A DNA stretch of 64,000 nucleotides, from NCBI RefSeq assembly GCF_001645385.1, contig NZ_LVHI01000009.1:1-64000 (forward strand), written 5' to 3'. The first letter of the stretch is position 1, and every line of letters begins with the position of its first letter. Below, one piece after another: positions 16,890 through 25,212 of the stretch. The position numbers were made by a program, and so were the translations under genes. Origin of the DNA: Rhodococcoides kyotonense. Its GTDB lineage: Bacteria > Actinomycetota > Actinomycetes > Mycobacteriales > Mycobacteriaceae. The notes below the pieces were generated by a model that saw nothing but the letters and a program-made list of their open reading frames with translations, was not told where the DNA came from and searched no databases.

Positions 16890-19265
16890 ATGCGCGCCGG
16901 CAAACACGACGTACGCGACTACGACGAGGCCGATCTCGACATCGAGAAGCCCAAGACCCATGCCGCCGGAGCGACCGCGGTCGCTGTGTCGATGAAACGC
17001 GCGCTGGGCCATATGGGCCCGGTGCGCACCGCGAAGACCCTCCTCGACCTCAATCAGGCCGAGGGCTTCGACTGCATGAGCTGCGCATGGCCGGATCCCG
17101 ACCCCGGCCATCGCCACGTCGCGGAGTTCTGCGAGAACGGCGCGAAGGCGGTCGCCGAGGAAGGGACGACGACACGCGCGACGCCGGATTTCTTCGCCGC
17201 GCACAGCATCGCCGATCTCGATTCGCGCACCGAACACTGGCTCGGCCAACAGGGTCGCATCACGCACCCGATGGTGAAGCTGCCCGGTGCGCGCTATTAC
17301 GAACCGATCGAGTGGGACGACGCGTTCCGCCTCATCGGCGACCAGCTGATGTCTCTCGCCGATCCGACCGAAGCGATCTTCTACACGTCGGGGCGCGCGT
17401 CGAACGAGTCGGCGTTCGTGTACCAGCTGTTCGCCCGAGCCTTCGGCACGAACAATCTGCCCGACTGCTCCAACATGTGCCACGAGTCGACGTCCATCGC
17501 GTTGCAGGAGTCGATCGGCATCGGCAAGGCGAGCGTGACGCTCGAGGACGTCTACGCGGCCGAGCTGATCGTCATCGCCGGCCAGAACCCCGGCACCAAT
17601 CACCCGCGTATGCTCTCGGCGCTCGAGAAGGCCAAGCAGAACGGCGCGAAGATTCTGTCGATCAATCCGCTTCGCGAGGCGGGACTCGTCAACTTCAAGA
17701 ATCCGCAGACACCACGCGGCATGGTGGGGCCCGGCACCGACATCTCCGACATGCACCTGCCGATCAAGGTCAACGGTGACCTCGCGCTGTTCCAAGCATT
17801 CGGCTCGCTGCTCGTCGAATGGGACTGCATCGACCACGATTTCATCGATCGGCACACGAACGGCTACGAGGACTGGAAGGCGCACGTCACCGCCGTCGAC
17901 TGGGACGTCGTCACGTCGTCGACCGGGTTGACGCGCGAGCAGATCACCGACGCCGCGAAGATGCTGCGTGACTCCAAGGCCACCGTGTTCTGCTGGGCCA
18001 TGGGCCTGACACAGCACCGCAATGCGGTCGCGACGATCAAGGAAGTCACCAATCTTGCGTTCGCACAGGGCAATATCGGCAAGAAGGGGGCCGGTCTGTT
18101 TCCCGTGCGCGGCCATTCCAACGTGCAGGGTGACCGCACGATGGGCATCTGGGAGCGCGTCCCGCAGCACTTCCTGGACTCGATCCAGAAGGAGTTCGGC
18201 TTCGACCCGCCGCGCGAGCACGGACACGACACCGTCGACTCGATCCGTGCGATGCGCGACGGCAAGGCACAGTTCTTCCTCGGGCTCGGAGGTAACTTCG
18301 TGCAGGCGACGCCGGACACCGACGTCACCGCCCAGGCCATGCGCAATCTCGCGATGACCGTTCACATCTCGACCAAGATCAACCGGTCCCATCTCGTCAC
18401 CGGCGACACCGCGCTGATCCTTCCGACCCTCGGCCGCACCGAGAAAGACGTACAAGCCACTGGGCCGCAATGGATTTCGGTGGAGGACTCGACCTGCTCG
18501 GTCCATTCGTCGCGCGGACCGCTGAAGCCCGCGAGCGAGCACCTGCGCTCCGAGGTCGCGATTCTCACCGGCATCGCCGAGGCCGCCATCGGTGATCGGT
18601 ACGGCATCGACTGGAAAGGCATGCGCGACGACTACCGCCTCATCCGCGAGCACATCTCACGCGTCGTACCCGGGTGTGCGGGGTACGAAGTGAATGTTCG
18701 ACGCCCGGGCGGTTTCATCCTTCCCCATCCCCCGCGCGATTCGCGGACGTTCGAAACTGATTCCGGCAAGGGAGAATTCGTCGCGTCGCCGATCGAAGTA
18801 CTGCACGTACCCGACGGTCACCTGCTGCTGCAGACACTGCGCAGCCACGATCAGTTCAACACGACGATCTACGGGCTGAGCGACCGGTACCGCGGCATCG
18901 AGGGAGGCCGACGCGTCGTCTTCCTGCATCGCGACGACATCGCAGCACTCGGGTTCCAGGACGGCGACTTCGTCGATCTGGTCACGCGCTGGGAGGACGA
19001 CGACATCGAGCGGTGCGCGTCGAACTTCCGGATCGTCGAGTACGACACCCCGCGCGGATGCGCGGCGGCGTACTACCCGGAGACCAATCCGCTCGTGCCA
19101 CTGGACTCGACGGCGATGGAAAGCAACTGTCCGACGTCGAAGTCCGTCGTGATCCAGGTCGTTCGGGCGGGAACAGCGTGCGAGCCCGTCGGTCACGGCC
19201 ACCAGGACGACACGGGGTCCGACTGGTCGCACAAGACGCACCCGCAGCCGCATCATCTGAGTTAG
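16890..19265 (+). CDS. FdhF/YdeP-family molybdopterin oxidoreductase
   Basis: A 791-residue member of the DMSO-reductase superfamily. It has a short N-terminal CxxC (FDCMSCAWPDP, about 61-64) rather than the four-Cys Fe-S motif of formate dehydrogenases. The MGD-binding core includes FYTSGRASNESAF, SNMCHESTSIALQESIG (Cys at the usual Mo-ligand site), IVIAGQNPGTNHPR and GNIGKKGAGLFPVRGHSNVQGDRT, then a C-terminal Molydop_binding domain. YdeP is linked to acid resistance in E. coli; the substrate is not known. It ends 4 bp before a palindrome element. Confidence 0.9.
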   Translation: MRAGKHDVRDYDEADLDIEKPKTHAAGATAVAVSMKRALGHMGPVRTAKTLLDLNQAEGFDCMSCAWPDPDPGHRHVAEFCENGAKAVAEEGTTTRATPDFFAAHSIADLDSRTEHWLGQQGRITHPMVKLPGARYYEPIEWDDAFRLIGDQLMSLADPTEAIFYTSGRASNESAFVYQLFARAFGTNNLPDCSNMCHESTSIALQESIGIGKASVTLEDVYAAELIVIAGQNPGTNHPRMLSALEKAKQNGAKILSINPLREAGLVNFKNPQTPRGMVGPGTDISDMHLPIKVNGDLALFQAFGSLLVEWDCIDHDFIDRHTNGYEDWKAHVTAVDWDVVTSSTGLTREQITDAAKMLRDSKATVFCWAMGLTQHRNAVATIKEVTNLAFAQGNIGKKGAGLFPVRGHSNVQGDRTMGIWERVPQHFLDSIQKEFGFDPPREHGHDTVDSIRAMRDGKAQFFLGLGGNFVQATPDTDVTAQAMRNLAMTVHISTKINRSHLVTGDTALILPTLGRTEKDVQATGPQWISVEDSTCSVHSSRGPLKPASEHLRSEVAILTGIAEAAIGDRYGIDWKGMRDDYRLIREHISRVVPGCAGYEVNVRRPGGFILPHPPRDSRTFETDSGKGEFVASPIEVLHVPDGHLLLQTLRSHDQFNTTIYGLSDRYRGIEGGRRVVFLHRDDIAALGFQDGDFVDLVTRWEDDDIERCASNFRIVEYDTPRGCAAAYYPETNPLVPLDSTAMESNCPTSKSVVIQVVRAGTACEPVGHGHQDDTGSDWSHKTHPQPHHLS

Positions 19266-19269
19266 GCGC

Positions 19270-19325
19270 CGTGCGCGCGAATGTATACCCCTCTATACAT
19301 TCGCGCGCACGTGGCGCGTAGCGCC
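19270..19325. repeat. Intergenic palindrome, full copy
   Basis: Arms CGTGCGCGCGAATGTATA (19270-19287) and TATACATTCGCGCGCACG (19294-19311) are followed by GGCGC-GTA-GCGCC (19313-19325). The latter replaces the GCGGC/GCCGC stem of other copies with compensated changes. It directly abuts the stop (19326) of the convergent mpaB-type gene. Confidence 0.85.
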
Positions 19326-20144
19326 CTATACCAACTTCCGCCCCGACCGCATTCGCCGTCGCACGTCCCAGAGCAGGGCGTTGAACGGAAACTGGCGCAC
19401 GACGACGGGAGTCATCCGGTTTCCCAGGGCCAGGACTCGCAGCAGAAGCGCGAACCGCCGCTCCTTCACCGGGTCCCACGGCAGCTCCATCTCGTCGCGA
19501 AATCGTTGCGGCAGAAAGCCTGTGGTGACGAAACGCATGAACGGTCCGATCAACGGATGCAGCACAGCAGGCTTGACGAAGGTGGCGGACGCGATGCCGT
19601 ACAGATACCGCCGAACCGTCGCGTCGATGTGCACGTCGTCGAGTGCGGCGTCCCAGTACTTGTCGAACGCGGCACGGTCCGCGGGCCACATGTCCTGCGG
19701 CATCTGCAGCGTCGACCCCAGAACATGGCTGCGGCTGTACATTTCGTCGATGAAGCCCGGCTCGGGCGCGTCGTACAGCGCGAGATAGACGTCCTCGAAT
19801 CCCCGATACAGGCACGCTGCGACCCACAGCTGGAGCTTCGGATCGAACGCGTTGTATTTCACCGGACTGTCGGCGGTCGACCTCACCGCAGCGTGAGATC
19901 TGTCGGTGGCTCTCCGATAGGCCGTCTTCACGTCGTCGTCGGCCATACCGGCAACCGCGAGATACGACAGTGTCGTTCGAGTGCGTTTCATCGGATGCCG
20001 GTTGATCTGACCGCTTTCGACGCGGCTCTCGACGACGCCGTAGCCGACGCTGGGATGAGCCAACTGCATGATCACGTTGGCGCCTCCGGCGAGCAGGCCG
20101 ACGCCCGTCATGGACTTGCGGAGTAGTTCGTTGTCGGCAGTCAT
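19326..20144 (-). CDS. MpaB-family oxygenase (DUF2236), copy 2
   Basis: A 272-residue protein with the family pattern LLAGGANVIMQLAHPSVGYG (conserved His), MKRTRTTLSYLAVAGMADD, YNAFDPKLQLWVAACLYRG and LPQRFRDEMELPWDP. It belongs to a different branch from copy 1: the HPSVGYGV form is the classic MpaB/DUF2236 motif. The ATG at 20144 has GGGGAGAG 5 nt upstream. It is divergent from a TetR gene, repeating the arrangement at 14988-16558. Confidence 0.9.
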   Translation of the reverse strand: MTADNELLRKSMTGVGLLAGGANVIMQLAHPSVGYGVVESRVESGQINRHPMKRTRTTLSYLAVAGMADDDVKTAYRRATDRSHAAVRSTADSPVKYNAFDPKLQLWVAACLYRGFEDVYLALYDAPEPGFIDEMYSRSHVLGSTLQMPQDMWPADRAAFDKYWDAALDDVHIDATVRRYLYGIASATFVKPAVLHPLIGPFMRFVTTGFLPQRFRDEMELPWDPVKERRFALLLRVLALGNRMTPVVVRQFPFNALLWDVRRRMRSGRKLV

Positions 20145-20197
20145 CGCTCTCCCCAATGGCGGAATCTGCATACGGGTGTGTTCAGATGACGCTAGGC

Positions 20198-20225
20198 GCA
20201 CACGACACGGGGTGTCAAGATGTGC
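20198..20225. promoter_or_regulatory. Candidate nested operator between mpaB copy 2 and tetR
   Basis: Nested inverted repeats GCACA (20198-20202) / TGTGC (20221-20225) and GACAC (20204-20208) / GTGTC (20212-20216) lie just before the tetR ATG at 20228. They are weaker than the operator of the paralogous pair, and the assignment rests on position. Confidence 0.4.
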
Positions 20226-20227
20226 AC

Positions 20228-20839
20228 ATGTCCCCGACACCGCGAACCTACGGCGGAGTCGACGGGTCGGCGCGCGTCGCCGAGCGTCGGCGCGTGCTGA
20301 TCGAGGCGGGCCTCGACCTGCTCGGAACGACCGAGCCCGAACTCAGCGTCCGCGGCGTCTGCCGTACCGCGGGAGTGGCGTCGCGGTACTTCTACGAGAG
20401 CTTCGCGGACAAGAACGCCTTGATGGACGCCGTCTACGACCGAGTCGTCGGCGAACTGACGACAGCCACTCTCGCCGCCGTCGCCGCGTCACCGATGACC
20501 GAAGAAGAACGAGTCCATGCTGCCGTGGCGACCGTGGTCCGCATGGTCGCCGAGGATCCCCGACGCGGCCGCCTCCTCTTCTCGGCCACACTGAGCAACG
20601 ACGTTCTCGCCGCCAAGCGAGCCGAGTCGACTCGCATGTTCGCCGGACTTCTCGCAGCACAGGCGTCGGAGTTCTACGGCACCACAGGCGATCGAAGCCT
20701 GGACCTGACGACGCAGTACGTCGTCGGCGGCTTCGCCCAGGTGCTCACGGCATGGCTCGGCGGTGAACTGGACCTCGACGAGGACGCCGTCGTCGCACAG
20801 TGTTCGGACCTGCTGCTCGCGGCGGCACCCGAGCGCTAG
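20228..20839 (+). CDS. TetR-family regulator, divergent from mpaB copy 2
   Basis: A 203-residue protein whose DNA-binding domain (LSVRGVCRTAGVASRYFYESFADKNALMDAVY, residues 40-71) closely resembles that of the TetR at 15965. The ATG at 20228 is chosen because it follows the candidate operator. Its stop codon (20837-20839) overlaps the stop of the convergent GntR gene. Likely an autoregulated repressor of mpaB copy 2. Confidence 0.87.
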   Translation: MSPTPRTYGGVDGSARVAERRRVLIEAGLDLLGTTEPELSVRGVCRTAGVASRYFYESFADKNALMDAVYDRVVGELTTATLAAVAASPMTEEERVHAAVATVVRMVAEDPRRGRLLFSATLSNDVLAAKRAESTRMFAGLLAAQASEFYGTTGDRSLDLTTQYVVGGFAQVLTAWLGGELDLDEDAVVAQCSDLLLAAAPER

Positions 20840-21504
20840 CCCCACACCCCCACGCGTTCGAGGTGCGCGATCAGACGCTCTGCGCCATCCACGAACTGTC
20901 GACGCATCAGCTCACCGACCGATTCGAGGTCCCGCCGGGTAAATGCCGCGATCAACGCCTCGTGGCTGCGCACCGCTTCCTCACCCCAGGAACGGTCCGA
21001 CGCGTACAGCCGGGCCGGGGTGTAGCGAATCGCACCGAACAGGAACCACGCGAGCTTCACGCCACCCGCGACCTTGTTGACCGTTCGATGGAACTCGAAT
21101 TCGCAGCGCTCGACCGACTCCGCGTCGGCACGCCCGACGGCATCTCGCAGACAGCCGTTCAACCCCGTCAGCTGCACTATCTGCTCGGCGGTGATCACCC
21201 GCGCCGCACGACGCGCCAGCTTGCTCGCGATCGTGCCCTGCAGCCAGAAGATGTCCTCGATGTCGTCCCGGGACAGCTCGCCGACGCGATAGCCGCGGTG
21301 CGGAACCTGCTCGACCAGCCCTTCGCCCCGCAGACACACCAGCGCTTCGCGGACGGGTGTCGCGCTGACGCCCAGTTCGACCGCCGTCTCGTCGATCCGC
21401 ACGAACGAACCGGGTCGGATGGCTCCGGACATGATCTGCCCCCGGAGGTGGCCGGCAACCTCTTCCGACAGTTGGGGTCTACGTCGCAGAGCGGGTGCGG
21501 ACAT
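20836..21504 (-). CDS. GntR-family (FadR/FCD type) regulator, copy 1
   Basis: A 222-residue protein. The winged helix (LRRRPQLSEEVAGHLRGQIM, ETAVELGVSATPVREALVCL, VEQVPHRGYRVGEL) is followed by an FCD-like helical domain (EFEFHRTVNKVAGG, YASDRSWGEEAVRSHEALIAA). It is translationally coupled to the acyl-CoA dehydrogenase (ATGA at 21504). The operator-like dyad at 22724 ahead of the operon is a likely target. A close paralogue is at 43482. Confidence 0.9.
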   Translation of the reverse strand: MSAPALRRRPQLSEEVAGHLRGQIMSGAIRPGSFVRIDETAVELGVSATPVREALVCLRGEGLVEQVPHRGYRVGELSRDDIEDIFWLQGTIASKLARRAARVITAEQIVQLTGLNGCLRDAVGRADAESVERCEFEFHRTVNKVAGGVKLAWFLFGAIRYTPARLYASDRSWGEEAVRSHEALIAAFTRRDLESVGELMRRQFVDGAERLIAHLERVGVWG

Positions 21505-22646
21505 CAGAGCCCGTAGGTCTTTCCGATGATGTCGCGCTGAATTTCGTTGGTACCGCCGTAAATCGACGACACCAGCGTCGTTCGCACGTGCTTCTCCATG
21601 TCGAACTCCGTTGCGTAGCCGTACCCGCCCATCATCTGCATGCCCTCGAGCGCAACCTTCTTCGCCGTCTCGGTCAGTTTCAACTTCGCCATCGACGCCT
21701 CCCGCGGAAACAGCTTCTGCGGGTTCTCGTCCACGAGTCGAGCGACGTGGTAGACCAGCAGCCGACCGCACTCGATCTCCGTCGCGAGATCCGCAATCCG
21801 ATGCCGTAGAGCCTGGAACGTGCCGACGGGTCGTCCGAACTGCTTCCGCTGCGTGATGAACTCGAGAGTGTCGTCGAACGCCCGCTGTGCGGTACCGAGC
21901 ATCATCGCCGCCAGGATCAGACGCTCGATGTTCAGACCTGTCATCAGCTGCGACCACCCCTGGCCCTCGACGCCGACGACCGCGTCCGCGGGCAACGCAC
22001 AGTCGGTGAAGTACAGATCGTTGACTTCCTTCCCGCCCATCGTCTCGATCCCCACGATGGACAGGCCGTCCGCGTCGGCGGGCACATCGAACATCGTGAG
22101 CCCCTCATGCTTCCCGCCTCCACGCCCCGTTCGCGCGACGAGCAGAATCCGATCCGCGAAATGCGCGTTCGAACACCATGTCTTCTGTCCGTCGATCACC
22201 CAACCGTCGCCCGTCTTCTCCGCACGACAACTCAGATTCCCGACGTCCGATCCCGCCTCCGGTTCCGACATCGAGATCGAGTAGCTGCGACCCGCCACGA
22301 TGCCGCCGAGCACGGTCTCCTTCTGCGACGCGGTGCCGAACTTCTCGTACGCGGCGCCGGTGATCAGGGTCGGTCCGATGCCCCCGATCGGGGCCATGGC
22401 CTTGGCTGCCTGCTCGAGCAGGATGCACATGTCGACGGTGCTGCCGTCGGCGCCCCCGTACTCTTCCGGGATCGTTGCACCGAGCCAGCCGAGCGCGGCC
22501 ATCTTCTCGTACAGCGCCTGGTTGTGGGTGTGCTTGCCGTGGTCGGTGAGGGCATCGCGCTGACCTCGCGTCCCTGCCTCCTTGGCGCAGAAATCTGCGA
22601 CGGCGCGAGCGAACGACTGCTGTTCCTGCGTGAAATCCGTGCTCAT
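21504..22646 (-). CDS. Acyl-CoA dehydrogenase
   Basis: A 380-residue FAD enzyme for alpha,beta-dehydrogenation of acyl-CoA. It has the N-terminal helical domain (MSTDFTQEQQSFARAVADFC), the middle strand domain (YSISMSEPEAGSDVGNLSCRAEKTGDGW, KTWCSNA), and the C-terminal domain with RKQFGRPVGTFQALRHRIAD and SSIYGGTNEIQRDIIGKTYG. The Glu of TNEIQ is at the FAD/catalytic signature. It heads a two-gene operon with the GntR regulator and diverges from ALDH/mpaB copy 3. GGAG precedes the ATG. Confidence 0.93.
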   Translation of the reverse strand: MSTDFTQEQQSFARAVADFCAKEAGTRGQRDALTDHGKHTHNQALYEKMAALGWLGATIPEEYGGADGSTVDMCILLEQAAKAMAPIGGIGPTLITGAAYEKFGTASQKETVLGGIVAGRSYSISMSEPEAGSDVGNLSCRAEKTGDGWVIDGQKTWCSNAHFADRILLVARTGRGGGKHEGLTMFDVPADADGLSIVGIETMGGKEVNDLYFTDCALPADAVVGVEGQGWSQLMTGLNIERLILAAMMLGTAQRAFDDTLEFITQRKQFGRPVGTFQALRHRIADLATEIECGRLLVYHVARLVDENPQKLFPREASMAKLKLTETAKKVALEGMQMMGGYGYATEFDMEKHVRTTLVSSIYGGTNEIQRDIIGKTYGL

Positions 22647-22723
22647 CTTGGCTCCTGAAGAAGGACGATTGGGGGTTGTCTCAGGCCGGATACGGCGCAT
22701 AGTGTGAGCTCGACAACAGTAAA

Positions 22724-22747
22724 TCACATCAAATATATGTGATGTGA
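22724..22747. promoter_or_regulatory. Operator-like dyad between acyl-CoA dehydrogenase and ALDH operons
   Basis: TCACATCA (22724-22731) and TGATGTGA (22740-22747) are perfect 8-bp arms around AATATATG in an AT-rich 138-bp divergent promoter region. The symmetry and spacing suit a dimeric regulator; the GntR gene in the leftward operon is the obvious candidate. Confidence 0.65.
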
Positions 22748-22784
22748 CAAGCAGATCGCCCCCAGCCCGCGGAGGAAATCGCCC

Positions 22785-24281
22785 ATGACGGACCAGGCCG
22801 AACGCACCCCGACTCGTACGTTCGACAGCCTCGACCCACGAACGTCGAACGTCCTCGCCAGCTACCCGGTAGCTGGAGTGAACGAGGTGGACGACGCCGT
22901 CGACCGGGCTCGTTCCGCCGCGCGATGGTGGGACGTCCAAGGCTTCACGGGACGCAAGCGTTGGCTTCTCGAATACAAGAAAGCCATCGCCAAGGACGCA
23001 CAGAGCCTCGCCGACGTCATCGCCGCCGAAACCGGCAAGCCCGACGAGGACTCGCTTCTCGAAGTGATGATGGGCGTCGAACACATCGACTGGGCAGCCC
23101 GCAACGCCGAGACGACGTTGAAGCAGCGCAAGGTCTCGTCCGGACTGATCAGTGCGAACCAGCAGGCGTACGTCGGCTACCGACCGTTCGGGGTCGTCGG
23201 CGTGATCGGGCCGTGGAACTATCCGCTCTACACCCCGATGGGCTCCATCGCGTACGCCCTCGCCGCAGGCAACGCCGTCGTGTTCAAGCCCAGCGAATTG
23301 ACGCCGGGTGTCGGCGAATGGCTTGCGCAGAAATGGAATTCGTTGGCCGCGCCGCATCCCGTGTTCCAGACCGTCACCGGCGACGGATCCACCGGCACCG
23401 CGCTCTGCCGGTCGGCGGTGAACAAGATCGCGTTCACCGGATCCACCGCCACCGCCAAGAAGGTCATGGCCACCTGCGCCGAATCACTCACCCCTCTCGT
23501 CGCCGAGTGCGGCGGCAAGGACGCGATGATCGTCGACGCCGACGCGAACCTCGATGCGGCAGTGGAGTTCGCGACGTTCGGCGCGATGGGCAACGCAGGA
23601 CAGACGTGCGCGGGCGTCGAACGCATCTACGTCGCGGCGCCCGTCTACGAGAAGTTCGTCGACAAGCTCGCCGCGTCGGTCACCGCGCTGAAACCGGGTG
23701 GAGCGTCGACGTCGTCGTACGGTCCGATGACGCTCGGCAAGCAGAGCGACATCGTGCGCGCACAGATCCAGGACGCACTGTCGAAGGGCGGACACGCCGT
23801 CGTCGGTGGCCTCGATTCGCTGCACGGGCCGTACATCGATCCGGTCGTTCTCACCGACGTTCCCGAAACGTCCACGGCGATCACCGAAGAGACGTTCGGA
23901 CCGACTGTCGTCGTCAACAAGGTCCGCGACCTCGACGAGGGCATCGACCGCGCGAACGCGTCGTCCTACGGCCTCGGGGCGTCGGTGTTCACGAAGGACC
24001 CCGCCGCCGGCCGTCGGGCAGCCGAGAGGCTCGATTGTGGTGTCGTGACGGTCAATTCGGTCCTCGGCTTCGCCGGAATACCTGCACTTCCCTTCGGAGG
24101 AACCGGGGATTCCGGTTTCGGCCGTATTCACGGGGCCGACGGTCTTCGCGAGTTCAGCACCGTGAAATCGCTTGCCGTCCAGAAGTTCGCTGCTCCGCTG
24201 AACCTGCTGACCATGCAGCGCAAGGCGCGTGATCTGAAGATCTCGGCGCTCATGCTGAAACTTCGCCACGGACGGGGATGA
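22785..24281 (+). CDS. Aldehyde dehydrogenase
   Basis: A 498-residue NAD(P)-dependent aldehyde dehydrogenase. Visible are the nucleotide-binding region (GVVGVIGPWNYPLYTPMGSI, KPSELTP, IAFTGSTATAKKVM), the general-base Glu in VAECGGKDAM and the catalytic Cys in NAGQTCAGVERIYV. GGAGGAA lies 8 nt before the ATG. It is followed after 4 bp by mpaB copy 3, suggesting that an aldehyde made by, or feeding, the oxygenase is oxidised to an acid. Confidence 0.93.
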   Translation: MTDQAERTPTRTFDSLDPRTSNVLASYPVAGVNEVDDAVDRARSAARWWDVQGFTGRKRWLLEYKKAIAKDAQSLADVIAAETGKPDEDSLLEVMMGVEHIDWAARNAETTLKQRKVSSGLISANQQAYVGYRPFGVVGVIGPWNYPLYTPMGSIAYALAAGNAVVFKPSELTPGVGEWLAQKWNSLAAPHPVFQTVTGDGSTGTALCRSAVNKIAFTGSTATAKKVMATCAESLTPLVAECGGKDAMIVDADANLDAAVEFATFGAMGNAGQTCAGVERIYVAAPVYEKFVDKLAASVTALKPGGASTSSYGPMTLGKQSDIVRAQIQDALSKGGHAVVGGLDSLHGPYIDPVVLTDVPETSTAITEETFGPTVVVNKVRDLDEGIDRANASSYGLGASVFTKDPAAGRRAAERLDCGVVTVNSVLGFAGIPALPFGGTGDSGFGRIHGADGLREFSTVKSLAVQKFAAPLNLLTMQRKARDLKISALMLKLRHGRG

Positions 24282-24285
24282 CCCC

Positions 24286-25212
24286 ATGGACCTCACGCCG
24301 GCGCGGGGCCGCTACGGCTGGCTTCGACGTATCGAACAACTCGACCCTGTCGACGACTGCCACACCATCCATCGCATCACCGCGGGATACGAATTCCCGT
24401 GGGACTACCAACGAGCGCTCGAATTCGCCCTGTTCCGAACGTATTGCGTGCCGACCATCTCCGCGCTGCTCGAGAAGACCGGCGAGTTCGCGAACCGGCC
24501 CCAGAAGCGGTACGACGACACCTCGCTGTTGATGGGAGAGATGGTCGAGCACGGGTACGATTCCGCGCGCGGTCGCGAGGCACTGCGCATGGTCAACCGC
24601 ATGCACGGGCAGTACCACATCGACAACGACGACATGCTGTACGTGCTCACCACCTTCATCTACGAGCCGATCGAATGGATCGACACGTACGGGTGGCGTC
24701 GGCTGCATCCCACGGAGCGGCTCGCGACGTTCCACTTCTACCGCAACGTCGGAATGCGCATGGGGATCAAGAACATTCCCGAGTCGTACACCGATTTCGC
24801 ACGGTTCAAGCTCGACTACGAGGAACGCACCTTCCGTTACACCGACGACAACCACAAGGTCGGCACCTACACACTCGACCTGTTCTGCTCCTGGTTCCCG
24901 GCGCTTCTTCGCCCTGCTGTCGAACAGGGCGTCTTCGCGCTGATGGACGACCGGATGGCGAGCGCGTTCGGTTTCCCGGCCGGCTCACCCGTCGTCAAGC
25001 GCGCAGCCGTCGCTAGCCTGCGCGCCAAGGCCCGCGCCGAACGCTTCCTCCCGACTCGCAAGAGGCCCCGCACCACCGACGATCCGAAGAACAAGACCTA
25101 TCCCGGCTACCCGGGGAACTACACCCCGAAGGATCTCGGCGCCATCACGTGTCCCTACTCAAGCGAACGCGCGGTCCACCCACGCGTCGAGAGCGCCGCG
25201 GAACTCCGATGA
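24286..25212 (+). CDS. MpaB-family oxygenase (DUF2236), copy 3
   Basis: A 308-residue protein with EFPWDYQRALEFALFRTYCV, DTSLLMGEMVEHGYDSARG, MHGQYHIDNDDMLYVLTTFI, ERLATFHFYRNVGMRMGIK and PESYTDFARFKLDYEE. This matches the MpaB subgroup more closely than copy 1. The gene follows ALDH by 4 bp in one operon. Its last 54 bp overlap the 3' end of the convergent hydrolase gene. Substrate unknown. Confidence 0.87.
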   Translation: MDLTPARGRYGWLRRIEQLDPVDDCHTIHRITAGYEFPWDYQRALEFALFRTYCVPTISALLEKTGEFANRPQKRYDDTSLLMGEMVEHGYDSARGREALRMVNRMHGQYHIDNDDMLYVLTTFIYEPIEWIDTYGWRRLHPTERLATFHFYRNVGMRMGIKNIPESYTDFARFKLDYEERTFRYTDDNHKVGTYTLDLFCSWFPALLRPAVEQGVFALMDDRMASAFGFPAGSPVVKRAAVASLRAKARAERFLPTRKRPRTTDDPKNKTYPGYPGNYTPKDLGAITCPYSSERAVHPRVESAAELR

